From: a virus
IMG/VR virus record: IMGVR_UViG_3300043468_000449
Location: 1-63,169 of that record
Direction: 5' to 3' (one strand)
DNA length: 63,169 nt
A program made the position numbers and the translations under genes. Shown piece after piece: positions 1 to 6,689 of this stretch. Under the pieces are notes generated by a model. That model ran no database searches, had not been told where the DNA came from, and saw only the letters and a list, made by a program, of their open reading frames with translations. Within the stretch, counting starts at the first letter, position 1. The number at the start of each line of letters is the position of its first letter.

Positions 1-127
1 TGTCATTTTCAGCCTGCTTGATCCCAGTAGGCGTATAGTCATAAGTATACTGGTAGTCTGGCAATCGTACGCCTCTTTCTAATCGAGGTCCGATAGGTGC
101 GCCATTAAAGCAAATGGCAATGCGGAG
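1..127. repeat. Terminal direct repeat, copy 1 (circular closure)
   Basis: Bases 1-127 are identical to bases 63043-63169. A repeat of exactly 127 bp is the usual assembler overlap when a circular or circularly permuted genome is closed with k=127. The 66-codon gene crossing the junction is intact, which supports closure over a physical terminal repeat. Confidence 0.95.
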
Positions 128-145
128 TGAGAGTTCAGGCTTCAA
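1..145 (-). CDS. Junction-spanning 66-aa hypothetical protein, N-terminal part
   Basis: This is the 5' part of a 66-aa protein whose 3' part lies at 62987-63042. Read across the closure, it starts at TTG (145-143), overlaps the stop of the small-terminase-like gene by 11 nt, and ends with TAG at 62987-62989; the 201 bp are exactly 67 codons. The protein begins LKPELSLRIAICFNGAP and has a charged C-terminus ending KYHGVIKRK. No homologue is recognised. The TTG start is inferred from the absence of ATG and the tight overlap. It would be missed by any annotation of the linear contig. Confidence 0.6.
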   Translation of the reverse strand, partial: MKPELSLRIAICFNGAPIGPRLERGVRLPDYQYTYDYTPTGIKQAEND

Positions 146-602
146 GGGTCTTTTGGTTTGACTCTAGTTCGATGCGTTCTGTGGCGCGGGAAGGTAGCTG
201 GAAAGCGAGCGTGAGCGGTTGGCTAGTCTCTACCTCTATCTTGTCTCCGTACTTCTTTGGAGCCATTTTACTCGCGGCCCACTTTAGTGCATCAACACGA
301 AGTCTGCCGATTGCGGCGTCATGTGAAGAGTAAGACTCATCTACTATAAGTTCTGCGTAGTAATCGGCTTGCTCTGCTCTAGCTTTTGTGTATTGGTTAC
401 GAAAGTCTTCATTATCAGCATTCCATCTGTATATGGTAGTCCTTGATGGCAAGTGTGGGGATGAAGCAATGATGGTGCGAAGGGTTTCGCCATGAGCGAG
501 TCTGTTGCAGATTTCGTCGGCTAATTCTTGTGAGTAGCTGGAGGGTCTACCGAATGGTTTTTCTTCAGATTTTTGATCTGGATTTGTTGTTGCCTCGCTC
601 AT
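135..602 (-). CDS. Terminase small subunit-like DNA-binding protein
   Basis: This 155-aa protein resembles the small-terminase-like HTH proteins common in phages. Residues about 19-60 (GRPSSYSQELADEICNRL, then TIIASSPHLPSRTTIYRWN) form a helix-turn-helix of the kind that recognises packaging sites. The middle (DAAIGRLRVDALKWAASKM and PKKYGDK) is a signature of that group. It would deliver phage DNA to the large subunit. The large terminase gene is about 6 kb away across the circle, with sugar and nucleotide enzymes between. The start overlaps the upstream 60-aa gene by ATGA. The assignment rests on family resemblance. Confidence 0.75.
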   Translation of the reverse strand: MSEATTNPDQKSEEKPFGRPSSYSQELADEICNRLAHGETLRTIIASSPHLPSRTTIYRWNADNEDFRNQYTKARAEQADYYAELIVDESYSSHDAAIGRLRVDALKWAASKMAPKKYGDKIEVETSQPLTLAFQLPSRATERIELESNQKTLEA

Positions 603-781
603 TTTGGCATGAGTTGTTTTGCGAGTTCGATCTTGAGGTCGAGTATTTGTTTTTTGATTTGATCGCGCTCTGTTGGTTCTGTGATTTTGTGTAGTGAATC
701 GCGAAGGAAATCGATTTTGTTTTGTAGCGATTCTAGGACTAAATTTTTTTCTGAAATATTTTGCGAATATGCTTGACTCAT
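599..781 (-). CDS. Small coiled-coil hypothetical protein
   Basis: This 60-aa protein is almost entirely charged helix (ESLQNKIDFLRDSLHKI, then KKQILDLKIELAKQ), predicted as a short coiled coil. It overlaps the small-terminase-like gene by 4 nt, so the two are probably translated together. A packaging accessory role would fit the position but is inference. It follows a 49-bp gap after the RusA-like gene that contains one of the repeated CTGCGAA boxes. Confidence 0.6.
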   Translation of the reverse strand: MSQAYSQNISEKNLVLESLQNKIDFLRDSLHKITEPTERDQIKKQILDLKIELAKQLMPK

Positions 782-802
782 AAATTAGGTGGTGTGTATA
801 AT
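773..802 (+). promoter_or_regulatory. Possible sigma70-type promoter facing right (antisense)
   Basis: The plus strand carries TTGACT (773-778), an 18-bp spacer and a perfect TATAAT (797-802). It would fire rightward, antisense to the RusA-like and SSB-like genes, which is unexpected in a genome with one plus-strand gene. The -35 box overlaps the start of the 60-aa gene. The TATAATTA core is close to palindromic and may serve a leftward promoter instead. Motif match only. Confidence 0.3.
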
Positions 803-830
803 TAGCTCACTTCGTTCGCAGGGCTAGTGT

Positions 831-1232
831 TTATGGGGTTGTGCGGGTGGGTGGTGTGAGTGGTTGGTAGGTGATTTGGATGATGGTTTTCTCGTCCTTT
901 TTGTGTTTGCACTTTTGTTGTGAATAGTGGGCGATGATGGAAGCTGGGTCATCGTCAGGGATGATACCAAGGTATCGTAGTTGGTCGGTGAGAGGTTTTG
1001 TTCCGCCCACGAAGTTATCAAAGTCTTGGAGTTTGGTGGCAACTCTTTCAATGCGGAGAGCAACGCGGTTTTTGCGTTTTGTTTGTGCTTGTGGAGGTTT
1101 GACCAATGGGATGATAGGATTGTGTTGAGGGATGGGGTTAGATAGCCGTGGAGATGGAGGGTTAGGGTAGTAGGCTCCGTCTGGGTGGAGATGGTATCCG
1201 AGTTTGATGAGTTGATCATGTGTCCAATTCAT
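831..1232 (-). CDS. RusA-like Holliday junction resolvase
   Basis: The 133-aa protein ends with a RusA-like core at residues about 60-115: KLQDFDNFVGGTKPLTDQL, then LGIIPDDDP. The D.DN and DDD acidic residues match the metal-binding positions of RusA family enzymes, which cut four-way junctions. The N-terminus (MNWTHDQLIKLGYHLHPDG) is a type often found ahead of this domain in phage proteins. It lies next to the SSB-like gene and the loader, fitting replication and recombination. A second open frame overlaps most of it (824-1219) and is treated as a shadow. Confidence 0.72.
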   Translation of the reverse strand: MNWTHDQLIKLGYHLHPDGAYYPNPPSPRLSNPIPQHNPIIPLVKPPQAQTKRKNRVALRIERVATKLQDFDNFVGGTKPLTDQLRYLGIIPDDDPASIIAHYSQQKCKHKKDEKTIIQITYQPLTPPTRTTP

Positions 1233-1324
1233 GTTGGAGGGTGTGATCCGCTTTTATGCGGTTACGGATCGGGCGTTAATGATGACCAGCAATAGCAGAG
1301 ATGCCGCCGCAATACCCAAGGTTG
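1233..1324. other. 92-bp intergenic region with hairpin
   Basis: This gap between the SSB-like and RusA-like genes holds a stem-loop at 1246-1271, where GATCCG pairs with CGGATC or, inside it, CCGC pairs with GCGG around ATAAAA. It could be a transcript-processing or pausing element. It also contains a possible 21-codon hydrophobic ORF (1254-1319). Confidence 0.4.
1254..1319 (-). CDS. Possible 21-aa membrane peptide (TTG start)
   Basis: A minus-strand frame of 22 codons starts at TTG (1319) and ends at TAA (1254-1256), lying between the SSB-like and RusA-like genes. Its translation would be MGIAAASLLLLVIINARSVTA, a strongly hydrophobic helix followed by a short polar tail. It starts 5 nt after the upstream stop. 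There is no other support, and a chance ORF of this length is plausible. Confidence 0.25.
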   Translation of the reverse strand: MGIAAASLLLLVIINARSVTA

Positions 1325-1915
1325 TTAGAACGGGATTTCGTCGCCTTCCTCGTCGTGCGTCTTTAGTTGAGGCGTTGGTCTATTTGTAGTTTTGGAAGCT
1401 ACTGCGGTCTTTGTAGGAGTGGCAACAGGCTTTCCTGCGGAGCGTCGAGGAGCGGCTGATAGCAATTCTTTTGCGATCTCTGCTGATTTTGCTTTAGCTT
1501 CTGCCTTTTCAGCTTCGATCTCTTCTGGTGATTTGCCACCATTGGAACGATCCATATTAGGATTGTTAAGCCACTTTACTTTCGGGCGTGTCTTGCCATC
1601 ATATTCTTCAAGCTCGACTACAACTTCTGCTTGTTGTCCTGCCCAGTTGATGTTGTCCCAATCCCAGTTGATACCAAAGCAATTCTCCAAGGTTTCGACT
1701 GTGCGTTGCGTTTTTGTTTTCCCGTCTCGTCCTACATCTTCTCCGAGGTATCCATACCAATCGATGGTTTTGTTTTTTTGATCTCCTTCGGTGCTGATTG
1801 TTACTGACAGGCGAACATATCGTGATCCTCTTTTATTTTCTCCCAACCATCCATAGATAGGTTCTGATACGACACCGAGGTATGTTCCATCTTGGTCGAT
1901 TTGATATTTAGACAT
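1325..1915 (-). CDS. Single-stranded DNA-binding-like protein
   Basis: This 196-aa protein has a beta-rich N-terminal half (residues about 1-115) with many aromatic residues (WYGYLGEDVG, NWDWDNINWAG), an Ala/Lys-rich linker, and the C-terminal tail HDEEGDEIPF. An acidic tail ending in a hydrophobic-Phe pair is the partner-docking signature of bacterial and phage SSBs. The N-domain resembles the DUF669 group found beside phage recombination genes. It likely coats ssDNA during replication and annealing. It starts two bases after the upstream stop (TAATTATG). Confidence 0.65.
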   Translation of the reverse strand: MSKYQIDQDGTYLGVVSEPIYGWLGENKRGSRYVRLSVTISTEGDQKNKTIDWYGYLGEDVGRDGKTKTQRTVETLENCFGINWDWDNINWAGQQAEVVVELEEYDGKTRPKVKWLNNPNMDRSNGGKSPEEIEAEKAEAKAKSAEIAKELLSAAPRRSAGKPVATPTKTAVASKTTNRPTPQLKTHDEEGDEIPF

Positions 1916-1917
1916 AA

Positions 1918-2169
1918 TTAAGCGATAGATTCTGGTTGGATTGCAGGTTCAGGTGCTGTTTGAACTTCTGGTTCGTCAGCATGGGTTGGATACCTGCTTG
2001 CTTCGATCTCGGCCTTGATTGCCTCGATGCGAGAGCCAATGGTGTTTGCCCAGTTAACTGCGAGTTCATGCGGTAGCATGACTTCGATGGAATGCCCTGT
2101 GGGTTTGGTGTGCTTCTTCTTGGTGACCGCGCTGATCACCAACTTTGTTGGTTTACTGTGTTTACTCAT
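1918..2169 (-). CDS. Hypothetical basic protein
   Basis: This 83-aa protein has a Lys-rich N-terminus (KLVISAVTKKKHTKPTGHS), a helix containing HELAVNWANTIGSRIEAIK, and an acidic, Pro-rich C-terminal tail. No family is recognised. It lies between the SSB-like gene and a possible ABA-sandwich protein, with the typical AAATAGATT leader before ATG. Confidence 0.55.
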   Translation of the reverse strand: MSKHSKPTKLVISAVTKKKHTKPTGHSIEVMLPHELAVNWANTIGSRIEAIKAEIEASRYPTHADEPEVQTAPEPAIQPESIA

Positions 2170-2180
2170 AATCTATTTAT

Positions 2181-2549
2181 TTATAATTCTCGTAATACGC
2201 AAAAGGCAAGACATCTTTCATGTGCCGATGCGAATACCATTGATATAGGATTGAAAGGAATCCCGTCAACTAATTCTTCACCGAATATTATTTTAGATAA
2301 AAGAGCAGTATACAAATGCTCCTCGTTTTCGCGGAAGTCATCGTAAAAGTCTTGACATAGGTTGAGGTCAGTCATGTAGCTGGGAACCTCGGTAAATACT
2401 AGGTCTGCGCGTGTCCAGACATTTTTTTTGTATTCAAATTTCCATCCCAATTCTGCGGCAATTTCACCATTAACAAGGTGAATGAATGCATCGTGAACTT
2501 CAGTTGTTGCACCATCATTTGGTGCAGAATCCCATATTGATTTATTCAT
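2181..2549 (-). CDS. Hypothetical protein (possible phage ABA-sandwich type)
   Basis: This 122-aa protein overlaps the DnaC-like gene by 4 nt. The C-terminal segment (PISMVFASAHERCLAFCVLREL) resembles the Cys-containing helix ending phage ABA-sandwich proteins, but the central strands are not clearly matched. The function is unknown. It probably belongs to the replication operon. Confidence 0.5.
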   Translation of the reverse strand: MNKSIWDSAPNDGATTEVHDAFIHLVNGEIAAELGWKFEYKKNVWTRADLVFTEVPSYMTDLNLCQDFYDDFRENEEHLYTALLSKIIFGEELVDGIPFNPISMVFASAHERCLAFCVLREL

Positions 2550-3271
2550 ATTTTTATTATAGTTGAGAAGTCTTTAATTCGGCGAAGAATTGGTTGGCGG
2601 CGATCCTCGGAGAGCATTGCTCCAAGCTGAATGCTAGTTGCGTTTGTGGTGATTATCGTGGGTTTCAGATTGGTTGTGCGATGCTCAAGGACATCGTAAA
2701 GTTCAGTCTCACCACGCTCGGTCATCTTTTGCTTTCCAAGGTCGTCTAGGAGCAAGATCGATGTGCGGCGGCATCGTTCCATTGCTTCGATTGCAAAGCC
2801 CTTTTCTTCGGCATTTGAGTGCCATTGATCGGCGGCAAATTTTGCGAACTGGGTCGAAGTCAATCCATAGATTGATCTGCCTTCGTGCGCCATTCGTTTG
2901 AGGATGTGCCAACCTGCACGGGTCTTGCCAGTCCCCGGCTTGCCTTCCATGAAGACTCCAGTCGGGCCGAATTGCCAATTTGTGGCAATTGCGTTTAAAT
3001 CCCCGTGGATGCGTTTTAAATCACTTTCCCTATACAAGGGTGGGCAGATAGCATCAAAAGCGTTTTTAGCCCTGTCCTCGCGCAATTGCTGGGCTTTCCT
3101 GTCCTGCTCTTCCGTTAACTTTTGCTCGCAGTCATTGCATAGCACTTTGAAGTCGAGTGATCGACCGAATAGTGCAATGATCGGAACTTCAAGCACTTCA
3201 AAGCAGTTCTCGCCAGCGCATGGTCGGAGTTCAGTATTCATAGTTTTACCAAGTAAAGTCATAGTCTTCAT
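2546..3271 (-). CDS. DnaC-like AAA+ helicase loader
   Basis: This 241-aa AAA+ ATPase loads the replicative helicase in lambda P/DnaC-type systems. Walker A is GKPGTGKT (110-117) and Walker B is ILLLDDLGK (about 172-180), followed by a sensor-I-like TIITTNAT. An N-terminal four-cysteine set (C18, C23, C45, C48) suggests a zinc-binding domain. It follows directly the DUF1376 gene, giving an initiator-loader pair. A second Met at 3241 gives a 231-aa product that starts 4 nt after the upstream stop; the longer start overlaps by 26 nt. No helicase gene was recognised, so a host helicase is the likely client. Confidence 0.8.
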   Translation of the reverse strand: MKTMTLLGKTMNTELRPCAGENCFEVLEVPIIALFGRSLDFKVLCNDCEQKLTEEQDRKAQQLREDRAKNAFDAICPPLYRESDLKRIHGDLNAIATNWQFGPTGVFMEGKPGTGKTRAGWHILKRMAHEGRSIYGLTSTQFAKFAADQWHSNAEEKGFAIEAMERCRRTSILLLDDLGKQKMTERGETELYDVLEHRTTNLKPTIITTNATSIQLGAMLSEDRRQPILRRIKDFSTIIKI

Positions 3272-4022
3272 TGCGTAACGCAGGTTTTTGTGGTTCTGGA
3301 GCTAGTTCTGTCTGGCATCGATTGAGCCAACCAATGATGAATTTGCGAGTCTTGCGCCTGCCGGGGTGGAGTGCAAGCCATGCGTCCATCTTTCGCAGTT
3401 CCTCGTCAACATCGATGGTTGGGTAATGCCGTTTGATGTCGGCAATCCATGCCTCATCCACGGGTTTTGTTTCACGCTTTGGCTTATCCGATGGCAATGC
3501 CATGGCATCTTCGCCTTCCGCCCCTTCCGCCTTGGAAGGGGTAACAATAGCGTCAGCTATTGTGTTAACGAAGTTTGAAGTATGAAGAGCATCCGTTTGG
3601 CATATGCCAACTGGTATGCCAATTTGATGCGATGGCATATCCGATGGCATATGCGATGGGATATCCCGTGGGATATCCGATGGCATAAAAGTATTCGCTT
3701 TCTGCTGTTTTTGCCATCTTTTCTCTGCATTAGCTTTTTGAGCATTTTTATACTCAATTTGCTTAATTCTTACATCTTCTAATCTGGCATTGCGAAGTTT
3801 ACCATCTTGGCATATGCCAAACTTATGCCGAATAGATGCCACGGCATTCCCATCGCATCCAGCCAATCGTTGCAATTGTGCTTCATCGTCAGGTAAACCA
3901 TCATGTGTCCAACTATAGCAAAGCAGGCGAATATATGCGCCAGTCTCCTCGGCAGACATCATTGCTGTGCCAACAAGGAAATCTTGTGCGTAGAATTGAA
4001 ATGCGGGTGATTTAGATTTCAT
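3246..4022 (-). CDS. DUF1376 replication protein (YdaU-like)
   Basis: This 258-aa protein carries an N-terminal DUF1376 winged-helix domain (AFQFYAQDFLVGTAMMSAEE, then IRLLCYSWTHDGLPDD), the family of phage replication initiators. The C-terminal part (residues about 180-240: HYPTIDVDEELRKMDAWL, then RKFIIGWLNR) resembles the DnaT/YdaU-type tail that contacts the loader. Between them, residues about 112-132 repeat P-S-D/H-I/M in tetrads, encoded by a 12-bp DNA repeat (3630-3689). An origin lying inside the initiator gene is the arrangement known from lambda O. Confidence 0.75.
   Translation of the reverse strand: MKSKSPAFQFYAQDFLVGTAMMSAEETGAYIRLLCYSWTHDGLPDDEAQLQRLAGCDGNAVASIRHKFGICQDGKLRNARLEDVRIKQIEYKNAQKANAEKRWQKQQKANTFMPSDIPRDIPSHMPSDMPSHQIGIPVGICQTDALHTSNFVNTIADAIVTPSKAEGAEGEDAMALPSDKPKRETKPVDEAWIADIKRHYPTIDVDEELRKMDAWLALHPGRRKTRKFIIGWLNRCQTELAPEPQKPALRNEDYDFTW
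3597..3610. repeat. 14-bp palindrome TTGGCATATGCCAA, copy 1
   Basis: A perfect palindrome 19 bp from the iteron array, identical to the copy at 3807-3820. It contains the GGCATAT core of the 12-bp repeats, so the same protein may bind both. A truncated copy (GGTATGCCAA) follows at 3613-3622. Confidence 0.65.
3630..3689. repeat. Five tandem 12-bp iterons (candidate replication origin)
   Basis: Five adjacent 12-mers read CGATGGCATATC (3630), CGATGGCATATG (3642), CGATGGGATATC (3654), CCGTGGGATATC (3666) and CGATGGCATAAA (3678). A degenerate copy is at 3489-3500. They lie within the DUF1376 gene and are flanked by two identical 14-bp palindromes. Iterons inside the initiator gene are the lambda-type origin layout; origin function is inferred. 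Confidence 0.65.
3807..3820. repeat. 14-bp palindrome TTGGCATATGCCAA, copy 2
   Basis: Identical to the palindrome at 3597-3610, on the other side of the iteron array. The two copies are exactly 210 bp apart, close to 20 helical turns, so they face the same side of the DNA. Both are in coding sequence. Confidence 0.65.
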
Positions 4023-4365
4023 TTATTAATTCTGTTAGTTTAAAAGCTGGATGACCTAATTTCCTGATTGCCCTGCATTCAAGTTGCCTGACTCTTTCTC
4101 TACCACTTCCAATTTGTTTTGCGATACATGAAAGTGTTTCAGGGTTGTTTCCAAAAAGACCGAATCTTTTGGTTATTACAAACTGCTCTTTATCTGTTAA
4201 TTTAATAATGCAATTAGATAAAACATTTATTAATGACCCGGTATTTGCATACTCATCAGGAGGAATAACCGATTCATCTTTTATTTCTAATATTCTGTTT
4301 ATGTCAAGATCAAATTCCTCGCAACATAAATTGGTATTTATAATTTTATTAATCATTTCACTCAT
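4012..4365 (-). CDS. Sigma70 region 4-like protein
   Basis: This 117-aa protein consists of a short N-terminal segment and a sigma region 4 domain (residues about 52-108): LTDKEQFVITKRFGL, then ETLSCIAKQIGSGRERVRQL and CRAIRKLGHPA. The spacing and RERVRQLE-type recognition helix match primary sigma factors, including the KLxHP ending. Regions 1-3 are absent. It may compete for or retarget the -35 contact of host RNA polymerase, so it could switch phage transcription. It overlaps its neighbours by 8-11 nt. Confidence 0.72.
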   Translation of the reverse strand: MSEMINKIINTNLCCEEFDLDINRILEIKDESVIPPDEYANTGSLINVLSNCIIKLTDKEQFVITKRFGLFGNNPETLSCIAKQIGSGRERVRQLECRAIRKLGHPAFKLTELINEI

Positions 4366-4690
4366 CTGCTATGCTTTTTTTAGTTTGAAAAATACCTTTC
4401 AGGTCTGGTTCTTGGCTCATAATCAAACGAGCGTAGCAAGCCCGAAAATCATTGGACAACTTATAATCGTCCTCTGATTCAGTAGTCATGTAATAGTTCC
4501 AACGAAGCACCTCATACAGCATTCCGATGCCGATCTTGCTGTCACCTCGGCGTTGCCGAAACTGGCGAGCGAGGTTGACTAGAGCATCGTAGACATGGCG
4601 ATTAGCGGCATGAAATCTTTTGAATCGTTCAGGAATGCTATCACCTTTTATTTCAATTATAGGCTCGAAATTAAGATTTAATTGGCTCAT
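4358..4690 (-). CDS. Conserved phage hypothetical protein
   Basis: This 110-aa protein has a pattern familiar from many phage early regions: RFHAANRHVYDALVNLARQF, then a G-x-S-K-x-G-I-G stretch, EVLRWNYYM, and a C-terminal YARLIMSQEPDL. The function is not known. It lies between the sigma-4-like gene and a 71-aa gene and is preceded by a TAAATAAATATG start context. Confidence 0.6.
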   Translation of the reverse strand: MSQLNLNFEPIIEIKGDSIPERFKRFHAANRHVYDALVNLARQFRQRRGDSKIGIGMLYEVLRWNYYMTTESEDDYKLSNDFRACYARLIMSQEPDLKGIFQTKKSIADE

Positions 4691-4886
4691 ATTTATTTAA
4701 TTTATTAGCTAGAATTTTTACTAAAGATTCAAGTGCTTCTTCGCGATTCCAACTTAATCCGCTAGGTATTACTTCATGCCACTTGCTTCCGATCTTAACT
4801 TCGTAGTCCCAACGCTCGCAGTCATCTTGATGCGCTGGCAGACAACGAAGTTCAAATCCCATAAATTCATTATATTTCTCGCTCAT
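4671..4886 (-). CDS. Hypothetical protein
   Basis: This 71-aa protein has a beta-rich first half (GFELRCLPAHQDDCERWDYE, then SKWHEVIPSG) and a C-terminal helix. No family is recognised. It overlaps the downstream gene by 20 nt and the nuclease gene by ATGA, so it is translated within the recombination operon. Confidence 0.5.
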   Translation of the reverse strand: MSEKYNEFMGFELRCLPAHQDDCERWDYEVKIGSKWHEVIPSGLSWNREEALESLVKILANKLNKYEPIKS

Positions 4887-5875
4887 TTCTTTGCCTCAAT
4901 CATTTTAGTCGTTTCTTTTTTACGGACTGAATCCTCGGCAGACGGGAAGTAATCGCGAGCGTTTGCCCACTTGCGGAAGTCTTCCGCTCCGATGTTTCCG
5001 TAGAGTTCTGCCAGTTCTTTAAAAGTCGCGCCTGTAGCCTGTGCCGCTTCTGCTACAACTTCAGGCGTGTATTCCTCTGCGCCTTTGACTTTGGAGAGCC
5101 TCCAACCGGGAACTTCTTCTCCTCGCTCCAGCTTGGCTTTAGCTTCATCTTTCGCCCAGTCCCAGAGTTCCTTCTTGAAAATGTTGCAAGCCTTCAAAAA
5201 CTTGCCCAGCTTTTCTGGTTCCGCGAGTTGTGTTTTCAAGGTATCAATTGATACCTCATTATTAACAACACGAAGCGTCTGCTCGGTAGGCTTGACAACC
5301 TGTGGGCAGGTATTTTTCTTGGCGCACCAATTACAATACGAATTACTTACAGGCTTTTTATCTGGATCGTTATATGCCTTGATGATCGATTCGACCAACT
5401 CTGTAGCCGAATCCATCGTGAACTTGTGTTCTACAACTCGATTTTGGTCAACGAATAACAGGTAGCAAGTCCACTCTGGCTCAAAGAACCTAGTCATGTT
5501 GCCAAGAGCATATGCACTCATTTGAGCCTCGTAATCATAGACCTGACCTGACTTTACATCGAACGAGACGCGAATCTTCTGGGCGCGGATATCTTCAGTT
5601 CCCACATGATCCATGCCGGGGGTCTTCACCCAGAGTTCGGATTCGCGGGTTTCAAGTTCAGTTCCTTCAGGAACCAAACTCTTGACCATCTCGACGCCTC
5701 GCTTTGCCGCCTCTTGATCGTCGGCGGATAGTTCTGCCATGCAGTCCTCGCCTTGAAGGGTTCTGCGGACAACAGAGTCGATCTTCGTCCCCCTGCTTGC
5801 CGCTGGGGATGTACCCCCAGCGGATTCAAAGCATGGGCATTTTTGCAACTTCGGTAGTGCTGAATGCCGAATCAT
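4883..5875 (-). CDS. PD-(D/E)XK nuclease, DUF2800/Cas4-like
   Basis: This 330-aa protein resembles the DUF2800/Cas4-type nucleases. It has a PD-(D/E)XK core with D-V-K at 106-108 and a QMSAYALG helix (Q118). C181, C184 and C190, with C13 or C15 near the N-terminus, fit the four-cysteine Fe-S cluster of Cas4 and AddB. It is immediately upstream of the annealing protein, giving an exonuclease plus annealing pair analogous to lambda Exo/Bet. It starts after a genuine Shine-Dalgarno (AAAGGAG), which is rare in this genome. Confidence 0.72.
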   Translation of the reverse strand: MIRHSALPKLQKCPCFESAGGTSPAASRGTKIDSVVRRTLQGEDCMAELSADDQEAAKRGVEMVKSLVPEGTELETRESELWVKTPGMDHVGTEDIRAQKIRVSFDVKSGQVYDYEAQMSAYALGNMTRFFEPEWTCYLLFVDQNRVVEHKFTMDSATELVESIIKAYNDPDKKPVSNSYCNWCAKKNTCPQVVKPTEQTLRVVNNEVSIDTLKTQLAEPEKLGKFLKACNIFKKELWDWAKDEAKAKLERGEEVPGWRLSKVKGAEEYTPEVVAEAAQATGATFKELAELYGNIGAEDFRKWANARDYFPSAEDSVRKKETTKMIEAKK

Positions 5876-5876
5876 A

Positions 5877-6677
5877 TTACTCCTTTGTAGCGGTTGCGGC
5901 GTTTACGAATCCCTCTGGATTCGCGATGATGCGTTGGCGATAGGTAGCGTCTGGAAGGTCGCGCCATGTCTGCCCCGGCTCGATCTGTCCCTTGGTTGCG
6001 AGGAACGCATTAACGGCAACTTCATTCGCGCCTAATGATGCCTCAAGAGGTGCTGTCCAGCTTGCGTCCTGCACAGGTTCTGGAGTTGTCTCTACAACTT
6101 CCGCCTCGATTACGGGAGCAACCTCCTTGGCTTTCTTCGCTTTCGGCTTATCCTCGATGACAGGTGTAGCGGATACTGCAACAGGTGCGTTAACGGCTGG
6201 AGCAGACACGAAATCCTGAACCTCCTCTGGAGTGTAGAATCCTTGTAAAACAGCAGGATACACCCCGCGAACGGCATCGCTGACCACTCTGGCGCGAAGC
6301 ATCTGTCGGGGGTATTTTTTCCAGTTATCTTTTCCTCCGAGTCCTGCGGCTTTAGCCCTGTCCATATCCCACTCGACATAGAGTGATCCACCAGCAGGGT
6401 GACTGAATGTGCCAGACACTTTCGTGTCTCTGTAGTCCTTCCACTCGACCTTGCCTCCTGCACTCTGGAATCGAGCTAGGATTGCGTCAGCTTTGAGTGC
6501 TGGTCTGCCTTGGATTATGTGATACTCGGCGGCAACTGTGCCGGGATGCCTGCCCTCGGCTTGCGCGACAAGCATGAGTGCTACTGCTTCCTCCTGACGC
6601 TTCAGGCCGAAAAGACCAGATTTAACAATGTGCGAAGCCATTGCTTCCAGTTCGGTGATGGGTACTAGTTGTGACAT
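5877..6677 (-). CDS. RecT-like single-strand annealing protein
   Basis: This 266-aa protein has the conserved core of phage RecT-type annealing proteins in residues about 25-155: EEAVALMLVAQAEGRHPGTV, then IIQGRPALKADAILARFQ, SAGGKVEW, and WKKYPRQMLRARVVSDAVR. The second half is a Pro/Ala/Glu linker and a short C-terminal domain. It promotes annealing of complementary strands during recombination. The nuclease gene follows one base after its stop. The usual family length is similar; the linker is low complexity. Confidence 0.75.
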   Translation of the reverse strand: MSQLVPITELEAMASHIVKSGLFGLKRQEEAVALMLVAQAEGRHPGTVAAEYHIIQGRPALKADAILARFQSAGGKVEWKDYRDTKVSGTFSHPAGGSLYVEWDMDRAKAAGLGGKDNWKKYPRQMLRARVVSDAVRGVYPAVLQGFYTPEEVQDFVSAPAVNAPVAVSATPVIEDKPKAKKAKEVAPVIEAEVVETTPEPVQDASWTAPLEASLGANEVAVNAFLATKGQIEPGQTWRDLPDATYRQRIIANPEGFVNAATATKE

Positions 6678-6689
6678 ATATTTATTTTA

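Noticed and set aside
1-127. A physical 127-bp terminal repeat as in podoviruses
   Set aside because: The length equals a common assembler k-mer, the repeat is coding, and the junction gene is continuous; coverage data would settle it.
824-1219. Alternative frame over the RusA-like gene that resembles a RusA N-terminal helix (SLNTILSSHWSNLHKHK) and suggested a frameshift
   Set aside because: The 831-1232 frame alone gives a full RusA-like protein with a family-typical N-terminus and core; the other frame is read as a shadow.
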